DNA of 42,044 nt. It comes from Methyloprofundus sp. (lineage in GTDB: Bacteria > Pseudomonadota > Gammaproteobacteria > Methylococcales > Methylomonadaceae). Positions within the stretch are counted from its first letter, which is position 1. Each line of letters begins with the position of its first letter. Under the pieces are notes generated by a model. That model made no database searches. It was not told the origin of the DNA and saw nothing but the letters and a program-made list of their open reading frames with translations. The stretch covers positions 1 through 42,044 of the forward strand of contig AP023241.1 of NCBI GenBank assembly GCA_016592635.1, given 5' to 3'. Made by a program: the position numbers and the translations under genes. Below are positions 17,336 through 25,901 of this stretch, piece after piece.

Positions 17336-18714
17336 TAATCTTCTATAAAACCACGTGCAAATGCATTGGATACAGGTTGGGTTAAATATTCAAATACAGT
17401 GCGCTCGCCTGTATTAATCAATACTTCAGCAGGCATACCTGGTAATAATTCAAAGTCTTCTAATTTAACCAAACTCTCAGGTGTCAGTTCTACTTGTGCA
17501 CTAAAGTACGGCATCCCTGTTTGTTCATCCATTAACCGATCAGCCGAGAGTGTAATCAATTTACCTTCAACAACAGGTGTTAACGCTTGTTTAAAGGCAC
17601 TTAACCTAACTTGCGCCACTAATCCTACATGGACACGGTCAATATCCATAGGCGACACACGAGCATCCACAATCAATTCTTCATTTTGCGGCACAATATC
17701 TAAAATAGGCCGACCAGGTAAAATAACCCCGCCTTCTGTATGAATCATCATCCCCATAGCTCGCCCGCCAACAGGTGCACGAATTTCGGTACGCACTACT
17801 TTATCGCTTAAAGCTGTTACCCGTTCTTCCGCATCAATTAACTTAGCATTGGTTTCACCTAACTGTGCTGCGATACCTTCTTGAAATTCTTTTGCTATCT
17901 GTAATATTTGCAATTTGGTTTCGCCAATTTTAATATTGGTACTGGCTATATCTGCTGTTAACTCAGCAATTTCCCCTATTTTCAAGGTATGGCTACGTTG
18001 TATATCTCGTAAACGACTTCTATCGGCAAATCCATCACTAAGCAGCTCTTTTAAGTCATCAATTTCTTCTTGATACGAAGCAACCAACGATTGACTACTC
18101 AGTTGCTGCTGCTCTAGGCCTTCTATTTTGAAGTGCAATTGCTCAACACGCTGTTTTAAAACCGAGGTTTCACCTTGATAACTCCCTTTTCTGGTTAAAA
18201 ATATTTGCTGTTGAATCTGTTTGGCTTTTGTCACACGAACACTATCAGTACTCAGTGCTTTTGGATAAGTTATTTTCTTAGCCAAATCTCTTTCTGCCAC
18301 TAAGCGTGATTGCTGAGCTAATAAAGAAATATAAAGCCCCTTGCTGATTTCTAATTGTGCATTGATTTGAGTATCATCCAATTTAATCAACACATCGCCA
18401 GCATTCACTAAATCTCCAGCTTTCACCAATAATTTTTTAACAATACCGCCATCTAAATGCTGTATTGATTTCTTATGTGATTTTACTGCAATAACACCTG
18501 GTGCTAATGCCGAACTATCAATCGGTGCAGTAATCGACCAAATCCCAAAAAAACCGACTGTTGAAAAGACAATGACTAAACCAATATTTCTAATAGGAGC
18601 GTAATCTGTTTTTAATTCACCAATCTCAAGAGCTTGTTCAGCATCCTCTTCTGAGGTTTCCTTGTGCCACAGTTGTTTAAAAAAATTAATCAAATTAAAG
18701 TTATTAGTATTCAT
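17335..18714 (-). CDS. HlyD/PrtE-family periplasmic adaptor of type I secretion
   Basis: 459-residue membrane-fusion protein. A single transmembrane segment lies near residues 40-62 (IGLVIVFSTVGFFGIWSITA). The lipoyl/barrel half-motif GDVLIKLDDTQINAQL is around residue 105, a long coiled coil covers roughly 115-310, and the family C-terminus is LLPGMPAEVLINTGERT. It bridges the inner-membrane ABC exporter and TolC. It starts 9 bp after the ABC gene and overlaps tolC by 1 bp. An acidic N-terminal cytoplasmic region of about 35 residues precedes the membrane helix. Complete by length and motifs. Confidence 0.92.
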   Translation of the reverse strand: MNTNNFNLINFFKQLWHKETSEEDAEQALEIGELKTDYAPIRNIGLVIVFSTVGFFGIWSITAPIDSSALAPGVIAVKSHKKSIQHLDGGIVKKLLVKAGDLVNAGDVLIKLDDTQINAQLEISKGLYISLLAQQSRLVAERDLAKKITYPKALSTDSVRVTKAKQIQQQIFLTRKGSYQGETSVLKQRVEQLHFKIEGLEQQQLSSQSLVASYQEEIDDLKELLSDGFADRSRLRDIQRSHTLKIGEIAELTADIASTNIKIGETKLQILQIAKEFQEGIAAQLGETNAKLIDAEERVTALSDKVVRTEIRAPVGGRAMGMMIHTEGGVILPGRPILDIVPQNEELIVDARVSPMDIDRVHVGLVAQVRLSAFKQALTPVVEGKLITLSADRLMDEQTGMPYFSAQVELTPESLVKLEDFELLPGMPAEVLINTGERTVFEYLTQPVSNAFARGFIED

Positions 18715-18723
18715 ATAAAGTGT

Positions 18724-20475
18724 TTAGACAACTGGAACAGTAACAGGCGCATTAACGCGAGGAGGCATTTTTTTAGTTTGCGCTGTAGCCGACTGCGCAT
18801 TTTTTTGTATTTCAGCCAAGACTTTATCTTTATCACCATAAGCGGTGATAGTCCCTTCATTCAGAATTAATAAATTATCGACATTTGCTAAGATATTACC
18901 GCGGTGGGTGATAATGATAACGGTCGATTTTAGTTCTTTTAAACGTAATAAAGCCTTACCTAATGCTTGTTCACCATCTTCATCCAAATTAGAATTAGGT
19001 TCATCCAAAACAATAATTTTAGGATTGTCATACAGTGCTCTCGCCAACCCAATACGTTGTCTTTGTCCGCCTGATAGCTCACCACCAACAGCACCAATAA
19101 TCGTGTCATAGCCATCGGATAACTTAAGAATCATTTCATGCACATCTGCCATCTGGGCAGCAGCCACTACTTTATCGGCATCTACTTCATTAAAGCGGGC
19201 AATATTGTCACTAATACTGCCTTCGAATAGCTCAATATCCTGTGGTAAATAGCCAATATGTGGGCCTAAAGCTTCTCTATCCCAAGTAAATATATCTGCG
19301 CCATCTAAACGTATTTTTCCGCTAACGGTTGGCCAAATACCTAATAAGGCTCTCACAAAAGTAGATTTACCCGCACCACTGGGGCCAATAATAGCCATCG
19401 AACTGCCTGTTTCAATCACACAACTGACACCCTTGATAATAGGTTTTTTGCTACCTGGTGGATTGACGACTGCATTTTCTACCGAGATTTTTCCTTCAGG
19501 TGCAGGTAATGGCATTTTTTCTTTATCATCAGGAATACTAACCAGTAATTCATTTAAGCGCGTATATTGGCTACGGGCTGCAATAAACCCTTTCCAAGTA
19601 CCAATCATTAAATCAATCGGTGCTAAAGCACGACCTAAAAGAATAGAACCCGCAATCATAAGACCCGGAGTAATTTCTTGTTGAATCACTAAATAAGCCC
19701 CTAAACCTAAAATTAAGGACTGTGAAGAAAGGCGCACTATTTTAGAAATAGAAGCAATCAAGCCAGCTCGAGAACTTGCAACTGACTGTAAACTTAAGAC
19801 ATCATAAGAATTACCTAACCAACGTTGACGGATATTACTCAGCATCCCCATGGATTCAATCACTTCTGCATTTCTTAAATTTTTATTAACCAATGCTCGC
19901 CCTGACATGGCCATACCATTAGCTTCATTCAATGTCTTTTTAGTCGCTTTTTCATTAATGATCGCGATAATAACGAGAATAATAGCGGTGATGGTGGCAG
20001 CAATACCGTACCAAGGATGAAATAAAAACATCACAGCAATATAGAAAGGAATCCAAGGCGCATCAAAAAAGGCAAATAAGCCATTGCCTGTCATAAACTG
20101 CCTTAAAGCGGTTAAATCATCTAAGGGCTGTGAGTTAGCATTTTGGCCACCACTATAAAGCGAGCGTTTATAGGTAATATTAAAAACACGTTTATTCAAT
20201 ATGGTTTCTAAACGGGTACTCACACGGACTAAAATTTGTGAACGAATCGCTTCTAATGATCCTAGGGTCAGAAATAAGGCCATCATAATGATGGTGAGCA
20301 TTAATAGCGTGGATTCATTTTGAGTAGGTACGACTCGATCATAAAGTTGTAGCATGTAAATAACAGGCACCAACATTAAAAAATTTATCACCATACTAAA
20401 ACCGGCAGCGGATAAAAACGCACCTTTGCATAGCCCTAAAGCTTCTTGTAAATCAGACTTTTCCGCTGTATTCAT
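18724..20475 (-). CDS. Type I secretion ABC transporter (PrtD/HasD-type)
   Basis: 583-residue ABC exporter with fused membrane and ATPase domains. The membrane domain covers about residues 20-310 (MLVPVIYMLQLYDRVVPTQN is a typical early motif). The nucleotide-binding domain has Walker A GPSGAGKST near residue 365, signature LSGGQRQRIGLARAL, and Walker B IIVLDEPNSNLDEDG. It lacks a C39 peptidase or C39-like domain, which fits PrtD-type exporters of RTX proteins. First gene of a three-gene operon. The upstream region is noncoding up to the rep4 iterons; I found no Crp-type site there. Complete. Confidence 0.93.
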   Translation of the reverse strand: MNTAEKSDLQEALGLCKGAFLSAAGFSMVINFLMLVPVIYMLQLYDRVVPTQNESTLLMLTIIMMALFLTLGSLEAIRSQILVRVSTRLETILNKRVFNITYKRSLYSGGQNANSQPLDDLTALRQFMTGNGLFAFFDAPWIPFYIAVMFLFHPWYGIAATITAIILVIIAIINEKATKKTLNEANGMAMSGRALVNKNLRNAEVIESMGMLSNIRQRWLGNSYDVLSLQSVASSRAGLIASISKIVRLSSQSLILGLGAYLVIQQEITPGLMIAGSILLGRALAPIDLMIGTWKGFIAARSQYTRLNELLVSIPDDKEKMPLPAPEGKISVENAVVNPPGSKKPIIKGVSCVIETGSSMAIIGPSGAGKSTFVRALLGIWPTVSGKIRLDGADIFTWDREALGPHIGYLPQDIELFEGSISDNIARFNEVDADKVVAAAQMADVHEMILKLSDGYDTIIGAVGGELSGGQRQRIGLARALYDNPKIIVLDEPNSNLDEDGEQALGKALLRLKELKSTVIIITHRGNILANVDNLLILNEGTITAYGDKDKVLAEIQKNAQSATAQTKKMPPRVNAPVTVPVV

Positions 20476-20706
20476 TGTGTAAAGAGTTATCAGTAAAATT
20501 TTGCAATTATCGCATAGATATTGGGGCTGTATTTGTTTTTTAAACAGATAACAAGGAGTTAAACCTTATACCTGATGCTTATTATATTTATGGCACCGAA
20601 AACCTCTTATTTGTAATTTTTCCTGTTGTAGTTGTTTTTAATGTTTATATTGTTATAGTTGTTTTCAGGGCTATTTTCGTTATAAATATCAGTATATTAC
20701 AGAGCT

Positions 20707-20870
20707 AACTATAACAAAAACAGTGTGAACTATAACAAAAACAGTGTGAACTATAACAAAAACAGTGTGAACTATAACAAAAACAGTGTGAACTATAACA
20801 AAAACAGTGTGAACTATAACAAAAACAGTGTGAACTATAACAAAAACAGTGTGAACTATAACAAAAACAG
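20707..20870 (+). repeat. Iterons of rep4: eight 21-bp direct repeats
   Basis: Copies begin at 20707, 20728, 20749, 20770, 20791, 20812, 20833 and 20854, exact period 21, core AACTATAACAAAAACAG followed by TGTG. The near-perfect identity suggests recent expansion or strong selection for uniformity. The last copy lacks the TGTG end. Confidence 0.93.
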
Positions 20871-20991
20871 CTTATAATGTGCTTTTTTTATAAAAATGCG
20901 TGAATTTACCCGTTATTTAAGTAACTTAAAAATAATTAAAAAATCTAAAATTAAAAATAAAAGTTATATATAACAATATATTATACTTCGA

Positions 20992-21013
20992 AATATAACA
21001 AAAACGGTGTGAA
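20992..21013 (+). promoter_or_regulatory. Iteron-like operator before rep4
   Basis: A single diverged iteron (AATATAACAAAAACGGTGTG) lies 6 bp upstream of the rep4 ATG. Position and similarity suggest Rep-mediated autoregulation, as in other iteron plasmids; this is inferred. Confidence 0.55.
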
Positions 21014-21019
21014 TGACAA

Positions 21020-22099
21020 ATGAAAAAAATAAAGAAAAAGCCTGCACTTTCTTCATTAATTGTAACGCAAGCAAATGAGTTGGTTGAGTCACGTTATAAC
21101 CTTAGTTTAGGGGAGCAACGACTTATTTTTACTATGATTGCCAGAATTCAACCGGATGATGAAGATTTTAAACCCTATAGCATTAGCATATCTCAACTAG
21201 CTGAATTTTTAGGGATAAATAACAATCATATGTATGCAGATTGTAAAAAAATGACTAAAAAATTATTGGGAAAAGTTGTTGAAATACAAGAAGAAAACCG
21301 GCTTTTACAAACACATTGGGTTTCATCGGCTGATTATATAGATGGCACCGGGGTTGTGAAATTAACCTTTGACCCTTTGTTAAAGCCTTATCTATTACAA
21401 CTAAAAGGGAGTTTCACATCGAGCAAGCTGGAGATGCTATTATGCTTTAAAAGCCAATACACTATGCGTATGTATATGCTATTGAAACAGTATGAACGCT
21501 TACAAGTTCGTGAAATTGAATTACTTGAATTACGCCAAATATTAGGTATTCGAGTAGAACAATATGAAAAATATGCCAATTTTAAAAAAAATATTCTACA
21601 AACTACACAAAAAGAATTAGAAGCCAAAGCTGATTTATATTTTGAATTTGAGGAAGTTAAATATGGGCGTGGTGTTGGTGCAATCATATTTTATATACAT
21701 AGGAAAACAGTCCCCGAAAAAGTTAAGCGTATCCCTAAAACAACAGCAACATCGACACAATCCAAAGTAACTGAACTGGAACAGCTACTCAGTTTGGTAT
21801 TAACAGAGCACCAGCCTAAAAAAACGGTGATCTCTGGTATACAGTTGTTCCTTAAAAAAGAAGACTTTGTTTACGTTAAGCGTAATATTTTATACAGCAA
21901 TCACAAAGCTGATAAATCCTATGCAGGTTTCTTGAATAAAGCCTTAAAAGAAGACTGGGGACACGATTGGGAATTAGATCAACAACAAGCCATCAAAAAT
22001 AAACCCAAAGAAATTTGGGAGCGCCAAGGTTTTTCTAGCGAATCAGAATATGATCAATTTATGTATGAGCAACAAATGGCCTCTTTAGGGAAAACCTAA
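21020..22099 (+). CDS. Plasmid replication initiator, Rep_3 family (rep4), extended C-terminus
   Basis: 359-residue initiator. The Rep_3 N-terminus (LIVTQANELVESRYNLSLGEQRLI, landmark residues 13-36) and second domain (FTSSKLEMLLCFKSQYTMRMYMLLK around 136-160) are clear, ending with YGRGVGAIIFYIHRK near residue 230. About 130 extra residues follow, rich in Lys, Glu and Trp (EIWERQGFSSESEYDQFMYEQQ near the end), without the AKPGES tail seen in other Reps here. Such extensions occur in some RepB/RepA Rep_3 proteins; the role is unknown. The gene overlaps the convergent resolvase gene by 4 bp. The ATG at 21020 follows an iteron-like operator. Confidence 0.9.
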   Translation: MKKIKKKPALSSLIVTQANELVESRYNLSLGEQRLIFTMIARIQPDDEDFKPYSISISQLAEFLGINNNHMYADCKKMTKKLLGKVVEIQEENRLLQTHWVSSADYIDGTGVVKLTFDPLLKPYLLQLKGSFTSSKLEMLLCFKSQYTMRMYMLLKQYERLQVREIELLELRQILGIRVEQYEKYANFKKNILQTTQKELEAKADLYFEFEEVKYGRGVGAIIFYIHRKTVPEKVKRIPKTTATSTQSKVTELEQLLSLVLTEHQPKKTVISGIQLFLKKEDFVYVKRNILYSNHKADKSYAGFLNKALKEDWGHDWELDQQQAIKNKPKEIWERQGFSSESEYDQFMYEQQMASLGKT

Positions 22100-22662
22100 T
22101 TTGTTTGTTCTTGGCGAGCTTCTTTTAAAAGTTTATAAATAGTCGAACGGCCAATCTGCATTTGTTGTGCAATCTTAGTTGCCCCGATTCCTTGTGCATA
22201 TAAATCCAGTACCTTCTGACGGTTAATCGTACGTTTGCGGCCAAACTTTATACCCTTAGCCTGTGCCTCAACCCGGCCTTCCTGAGTACGCTCCATAATT
22301 CGGTGGCGTTCAGCTTGTGCTACCGCAGATAAAATAGTCACCACCATTTTTCCCATTGTTCCCTCGGTACTAATGCCTTCATCAAGAAAGCGTATTCCCA
22401 CGCCTAATGCTTCAAATTGATTAACCAGATCAATCATATCGGCAGTATCACGGCCTAAACGATCCAAACGTGTTACTAACACAATATCCCCTTGCTCCAC
22501 TTTAATCAGTAATAGCTTGATACCTTCCCTCTGCATATGACTGCCAGAAATTGTATCGCTAAGGATCCGGCTAGCAAGCACACCAGCATTTTTTAAAGCC
22601 TTAACTTGTATAGCTAATGATTGTTGACTGGTAGAGACTCGCGCATAGCCAAAAAGCCGCAT
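22096..22662 (-). CDS. Serine recombinase, resolvase/invertase family
   Basis: 188-residue small serine recombinase. The catalytic serine is in YARVSTSQQSL (residue 10). VTRLDRLGRDTADM (about residue 63-76) holds the conserved arginines. The long E-helix region (LSAVAQAERHRIMERTQEG) is around 115-135, and a C-terminal helix-turn-helix (IGATKIAQQMQIGRSTIYKLL) completes the Tn3 resolvase/DNA invertase pattern. On a multi-origin plasmid it may resolve multimers or cointegrates. Its 3' end overlaps rep4 by 4 bp. Its upstream region could hold a res site. No transposase of a Tn3 element is in the window. Confidence 0.92.
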   Translation of the reverse strand: MRLFGYARVSTSQQSLAIQVKALKNAGVLASRILSDTISGSHMQREGIKLLLIKVEQGDIVLVTRLDRLGRDTADMIDLVNQFEALGVGIRFLDEGISTEGTMGKMVVTILSAVAQAERHRIMERTQEGRVEAQAKGIKFGRKRTINRQKVLDLYAQGIGATKIAQQMQIGRSTIYKLLKEARQEQTN

Positions 22663-22860
22663 GACAGTGCCTTATAAATTGATTAATAGAAACAGTGTCT
22701 ATTATTGATTAATTTTTCAATTTAAGGGATAGATATTTTAAGATTATCTGAGGAAGGATTATTTTATAAGATAAAAGACACTTATTTATTTGTTAAATAT
22801 TTTTATAAGTCTATCGTATATGTGTCACTTATATTTCCGACTACACACAATAAATAATAT
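22663..22860. promoter_or_regulatory. Candidate recombination (res-like) region upstream of the resolvase
   Basis: AT-rich noncoding DNA with several TGTC/GACA-ended segments, for example TGTCTATTATTGATTAA near 22696, AAAGACACTTATT near 22773 and GTGTCACTTATA near 22821. Tn3-family res subsites are built from such ends. I cannot define the three subsites, so this is tentative. Confidence 0.3.
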
Positions 22861-22894
22861 ATTCAAATAACATTATTTGAATATTCATTTAATG
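22861..22894. promoter_or_regulatory. Candidate partition site, left copy
   Basis: ATTCAAATAACATTA directly followed by TTTGAATATTCATTTAATG. The same two parts recur at 23912-23956, so the par operon is bracketed by this site. It lies just beyond the stop codon of the RHH gene. A centromere-like or operator role is inferred. Confidence 0.5.
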
Positions 22895-22905
22895 TTAAAA
22901 AAATA

Positions 22906-23244
22906 TCAATTATTTAGTTCCCTTTCTACTAGCTCTGCAATGGCAATTCTAATAATCGCTAGCCTGGTCACCCCCTTTTTATTTTTTAATTGATCCAATA
23001 AATCAATTTCATCTTTGGTGAATCGCATTGAAATAGCTTTAAAATAACGGGTCTCTGCATCTTTATTTTGGCGTTTCTGAGCTTCTTGAAATTTACGTTC
23101 TTCAACTTTAATAGCTTGAGATTCAAGTCGGCTTACTTCTGCAGCAACATCTGTTTTTGATTTATCAGCACCACCAATAAATTGTTTAATGACATCCTCA
23201 TTAATCGTAGATTTTGCAGTTGCTTTCTCACTCGCTTTTTTCAT
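22906..23244 (-). CDS. Small ribbon-helix-helix protein, likely partition adaptor (ParG/CopG-like)
   Basis: 112 residues. The first 65 are polar and low in hydrophobic residues, with a Lys/Glu/Gln-rich helix. Residues about 68-112 (AISMRFTKDEIDLLDQL...TRLAIIRIAIAELVERE) match a ribbon-helix-helix fold: one short strand then two helices. A flexible N-terminus plus RHH is the layout of ParG-type partition proteins, which bind the centromere and stimulate ParA. Its start overlaps the end of parA by 17 bp, giving a tight parA-RHH operon on the minus strand. No sequence-level homology to a named ParG can be asserted. Confidence 0.72.
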   Translation of the reverse strand: MKKASEKATAKSTINEDVIKQFIGGADKSKTDVAAEVSRLESQAIKVEERKFQEAQKRQNKDAETRYFKAISMRFTKDEIDLLDQLKNKKGVTRLAIIRIAIAELVERELNN

Positions 23245-23890
23245 TCAGTATCTCCAACTTTAAATCTAATATTTCTTTTTTAGCTTTTTTAGCCGATTCA
23301 CTAGATATCGATGTTTCGATAACACCTAAGCCATCACTGACACAATCACGGTAAATTTTACGATCACAAATAATCGTTTTTAATAGCATTATGTCAGGAA
23401 ACTCACTCAAGAATTCTCTAGCATCATTAATTTCATTAATCATCGGGTTAGTTGGACAAATAGACAAAACACTCACAACCTTTAACTCAGGATTAATAAT
23501 TTTTGAATCACTAATGATTTTTACCAATTCGGGAATAGTATCTAGATCTAACTGTGATGGTCTTAAAGGAACGATCATAATATCTGCAACAATCATTGCA
23601 GAACGCATTTCTTCTGAATCACGACCTGCTGGATCCACTAAAACATACTCATATCGAGTATCCAGATCACGCAATGTTTCAGCAATATTATTGTGCTTTT
23701 CTACACAATGTATTTTAGGTAATTCCGGTTGACAGGTAGAGCGCTCTAAAGTCCAAGAAGCACTCGATGATTGCCTATCTGCATCAACAATAATAATGTC
23801 CTTACCATCATGTGCTAAAGACACTGCCAGATTCATTGTGACGGTAGATTTACCTGATCCACCTTTACGACCTGCGATTAATAGAATCAT
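23228..23890 (-). CDS. parA: ParA-family partition ATPase
   Basis: 220-residue small ParA (type Ib size). The deviant Walker A is RKGGSGKST at residues 8-16 with the signature lysine, the A' motif is IIVDADRQSSSASW, and Walker B is YVLVDPAGRDS. It lacks an N-terminal helix-turn-helix, so DNA binding must come from the partner RHH protein. The upstream intergenic region carries the TATTCAAAAAA...TTTTTTGAATA inverted repeat, and it is divergent from the second ParA-like gene at 24004. Its role is segregation of the plasmid at division. Complete. Confidence 0.9.
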   Translation of the reverse strand: MILLIAGRKGGSGKSTVTMNLAVSLAHDGKDIIIVDADRQSSSASWTLERSTCQPELPKIHCVEKHNNIAETLRDLDTRYEYVLVDPAGRDSEEMRSAMIVADIMIVPLRPSQLDLDTIPELVKIISDSKIINPELKVVSVLSICPTNPMINEINDAREFLSEFPDIMLLKTIICDRKIYRDCVSDGLGVIETSISSESAKKAKKEILDLKLEILNEKSE

Positions 23891-23911
23891 ATTTTTATAT
23901 ACTAATTATAT

Positions 23912-23956
23912 ATTCAAAAAACATTAAATTAGTATTTTTTGAATATTCATTTAATG
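23912..23956. promoter_or_regulatory. Candidate partition site, right copy, in the divergent par promoter region
   Basis: Contains ATTCAAAAAACATTA, then 11 bp, then TTTGAATATTCATTTAATG; the outer parts match the left copy at 22861-22894. TATTCAAAAAA and TTTTTTGAATA form an inverted repeat. It lies between parA (minus) and the ParA-RHH fusion (plus), so it could be a shared operator and centromere. Inferred. Confidence 0.55.
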
Positions 23957-24003
23957 ATGCCTATAGTATAGTACGGTATTTACAATATAGAAATAGCAAG
24001 CAT

Positions 24004-24855
24004 ATGATTATTTTACTTGGCGGGATTTTAGATAAAACAGGTAAGACTACATTAGCAACTAACTTAGCCGTAATACGTGCAAGTTCCAGACGAGATGTTT
24101 TACTAATTGATACCAGTACGCAAGGTAGTACTGACTCTTGGACTCAAATAAGAGGGGGAAAAAATATTAACCCTAGAGTCTCCTGTATTCAAAAATTTGG
24201 TAAGGGGCTCTTGAATGAAGTAAAAGATTTAGCAACGCGCTATCAAGATATTATTATTGATGCAGGAGGGCAAGACTCAATTGAACTACGTTCGGCACTG
24301 GTAGTGGTTGAAAAAGTCTATATTCCTATCCAGCCTTCACAATTTGATATTTTGACCCTAAGTCAAATGGATGAGCTAATAGAATCGGCTAAGGAATTTA
24401 ACCCTAGTTTGCAGGCCAAGATCATTATTAATCGAGCATCAAAAATTCGATCAGTACATGAATCAGAAGTAGCAGTAGCAAAAAAACTGTTGGCTAATTT
24501 TAAGAACTTGGAACTAGCAAATGTCATTATCAGAGATCAAATTTATTACGCTAAATCTGCTATAGAAGGTCTGTCTGTTATTGAGTTAAACCCTAAAGAA
24601 GCACAAGAAATAGAGGAACTATATCAAGAAGTCTTTTTTGCAAATAACAAAATTAGTCAGAACAAAGAACCTTACTCTTGGGAACAAGAGAATGTGAGAG
24701 AGGATGTAACCAAGGTTTATAACTTAAGACTATCAGAATCTTATTTATTAAAGCTTAAATATATTGCTGAACATACGCCAGATAGTATGCAGAAGTTTTG
24801 TATTAATATTCTTGAGAAAGAAATTGATAATAAGATCAATGAATTAAAAAAATAA
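24004..24855 (+). CDS. Divergent ParA-like ATPase fused to a C-terminal RHH-like domain
   Basis: 283 residues. Residues 1-215 are collinear with the neighbouring ParA (LLIDTSTQGSTDSW, IIIDAGGQDSIELRSALVV, IPIQPSQFDI). The P-loop is altered: LDKTGKTT in place of KGGSGKST, so the signature lysine is not at its usual position although GKTT is kept. Residues about 238-283 (VYNLRLSESYLLKLKYIAEHTPDS...) look like a ribbon-helix-helix unit, so motor and DNA-binding parts appear joined in one chain. It is divergent from the parA operon across 113 bp that contain the repeated site. It may be a regulator, a competitor or a second partition protein. The fusion is inferred from the sequence pattern. Confidence 0.68.
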   Translation: MIILLGGILDKTGKTTLATNLAVIRASSRRDVLLIDTSTQGSTDSWTQIRGGKNINPRVSCIQKFGKGLLNEVKDLATRYQDIIIDAGGQDSIELRSALVVVEKVYIPIQPSQFDILTLSQMDELIESAKEFNPSLQAKIIINRASKIRSVHESEVAVAKKLLANFKNLELANVIIRDQIYYAKSAIEGLSVIELNPKEAQEIEELYQEVFFANNKISQNKEPYSWEQENVREDVTKVYNLRLSESYLLKLKYIAEHTPDSMQKFCINILEKEIDNKINELKK

Positions 24856-24871
24856 TACCCTATTAATATTT

Positions 24872-24908
24872 CTTAGATGTTTTTATTTAGCATATAAAAA
24901 CATCTAAG
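24872..24908. terminator. Bidirectional terminator hairpin
   Basis: Perfect 14-bp inverted repeat CTTAGATGTTTTTA...TAAAAACATCTAAG with a 9-base loop, lying between the convergent ParA-like gene and the PEP-CTERM gene. The stem is AT-rich, with a T5 run within it. Confidence 0.65.
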
Positions 24909-24920
24909 TATTAGTCATGA

Positions 24921-25574
24921 TTAAGCAGTGATCTGTTTAACAATAAGTGACTTTTTTTGATGTTGCATTCCAGCCAACCCTAATAAACTTAACCCTAAGA
25001 AAGCAATGACTGAAGGCTCAGGGACAGCTGAAGTATTACCGCCTGAAAGAATATTATTATTAATAACCACATCATCAATAGCCCAATGGTCATAACGACG
25101 GCCACTATGACGTGCCTGTTCCCATTGAAACATAGTGTTTGCTGTTGAAGCTGCGCTTGTTAATACAAAATTAGCTAAGCCCCAAGTATCTCTATATAAA
25201 GGATTTTCGGTGTCAAAAGTAAATAAGTTTACCCATGAAGAGCCATTGTCAATAGAATAATTAAATAAAATATCTTCCCTATTGTCAGCATCCTCAAAAA
25301 AACGCGTATCATTCGGACCACCAATTTTCAAACGAAAACTGACATCGCCACCACTAGAAAGATCAAAACCTATGGTATTAGCATTTCTAGATCCGGAACC
25401 ATTAAAGTGAAGAGCATTGCCATCAAAAAATTCTGAATTACCTGCTCCACGAACTCCGCCGTTTGATATAGTCCAATCAGATGCATTGATTGGGTCAAAA
25501 TTTTCATCTAATAAGGTAGCTGCATTAACAGATCCAGCCAATAAAAATACAGATAAACCAATAATTTTTTTCAT
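24921..25574 (-). CDS. PEP-CTERM secreted protein with a reelin-like beta domain
   Basis: 217 residues. The N-terminal signal peptide ends near SVNAA (residue 18). The body, with LLDENFDPINASDWTISNGG, then SGSRNANTIGFDLSSGGDV and FNYSIDNGSSWVNL, resembles reelin-type/jelly-roll domains found in extracellular proteins. The C-terminus is a PEP-CTERM sorting signal: VPEPS, then a hydrophobic helix (VIAFLGLSLLGLAGM), then a basic tail containing QHQKK. Such proteins are processed by exosortase/EpsH and are linked to exopolysaccharide. No exosortase is in the window, so it would have to be encoded elsewhere. A strong ribosome site (AGGAG) is present upstream. The tail after the helix is longer than usual. 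Confidence 0.88.
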   Translation of the reverse strand: MKKIIGLSVFLLAGSVNAATLLDENFDPINASDWTISNGGVRGAGNSEFFDGNALHFNGSGSRNANTIGFDLSSGGDVSFRLKIGGPNDTRFFEDADNREDILFNYSIDNGSSWVNLFTFDTENPLYRDTWGLANFVLTSAASTANTMFQWEQARHSGRRYDHWAIDDVVINNNILSGGNTSAVPEPSVIAFLGLSLLGLAGMQHQKKSLIVKQITA

Positions 25575-25784
25575 TTATTTTCTCCTAAAAATACAATGTA
25601 TAAAGGAGATAAAGCAACCATCATGCCATGATTATATTTTGGGGAATAATACCTTATATTAGTTAGTTACATATAATTATAAGTTACTGTAATTTAAAGT
25701 TTTTAATGAACAAATTTCTATAATAATTGGGGTTAAAAATTACCCTATTTATTTTTTATAGAATATAGATAAAGATTTAGATTA

Positions 25785-25848
25785 CTGACAATCTGTCAGG
25801 CTAACCATGTCATACATGACTACTAGCCTGACACAACTGTCAGGACAG
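25785..25848. repeat. Dyad-rich cluster of TGTCAG/CTGACA motifs
   Basis: CTGACA-ATC-TGTCAG at 25785-25799 is followed by a longer hairpin in which TGTCAGGCTA (25794-25803) pairs with TAGCCTGACA (25824-25833), with an inner ATGTCAT/ATGACT pair. Another TGTCAG follows at about 25839. These overlapping dyads could be an operator or a primosome/single-strand structure. Function unknown. Confidence 0.5.
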
Positions 25849-25892
25849 GTTTTTACACAATTTAAATATGCTAAAAATTATAAATTTAAAAG

Positions 25893-25901
25893 TTATCCAC
25901 A
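25893..25901 (+). promoter_or_regulatory. DnaA box (TTATCCACA)
   Basis: Exact consensus DnaA box about 120 bp upstream of the rep5 iterons, between the dyad cluster and the iterons. Confidence 0.6.

Larger units (their letters stand above)
20476..21019. other. Putative replication origin 4 and T1SS upstream region (noncoding)
   Basis: No gene. From left to right it holds the upstream region of the minus-strand secretion operon, two inverted degenerate iterons (20624-20640, TGTTGTAGTTG; 20651-20666, TGTTATAGTTG), eight perfect direct iterons (20707-20870), an AT-rich stretch (20881-20990) suited to unwinding, and a single iteron-like operator just before the rep4 start. No TTATCCACA match is seen. 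Confidence 0.6.

Noticed and set aside
20707..20870. Regular repeats that could look like a CRISPR array
   Set aside because: The copies are directly adjacent with no unique spacers, no cas genes are present, and a rep gene follows; they are iterons.
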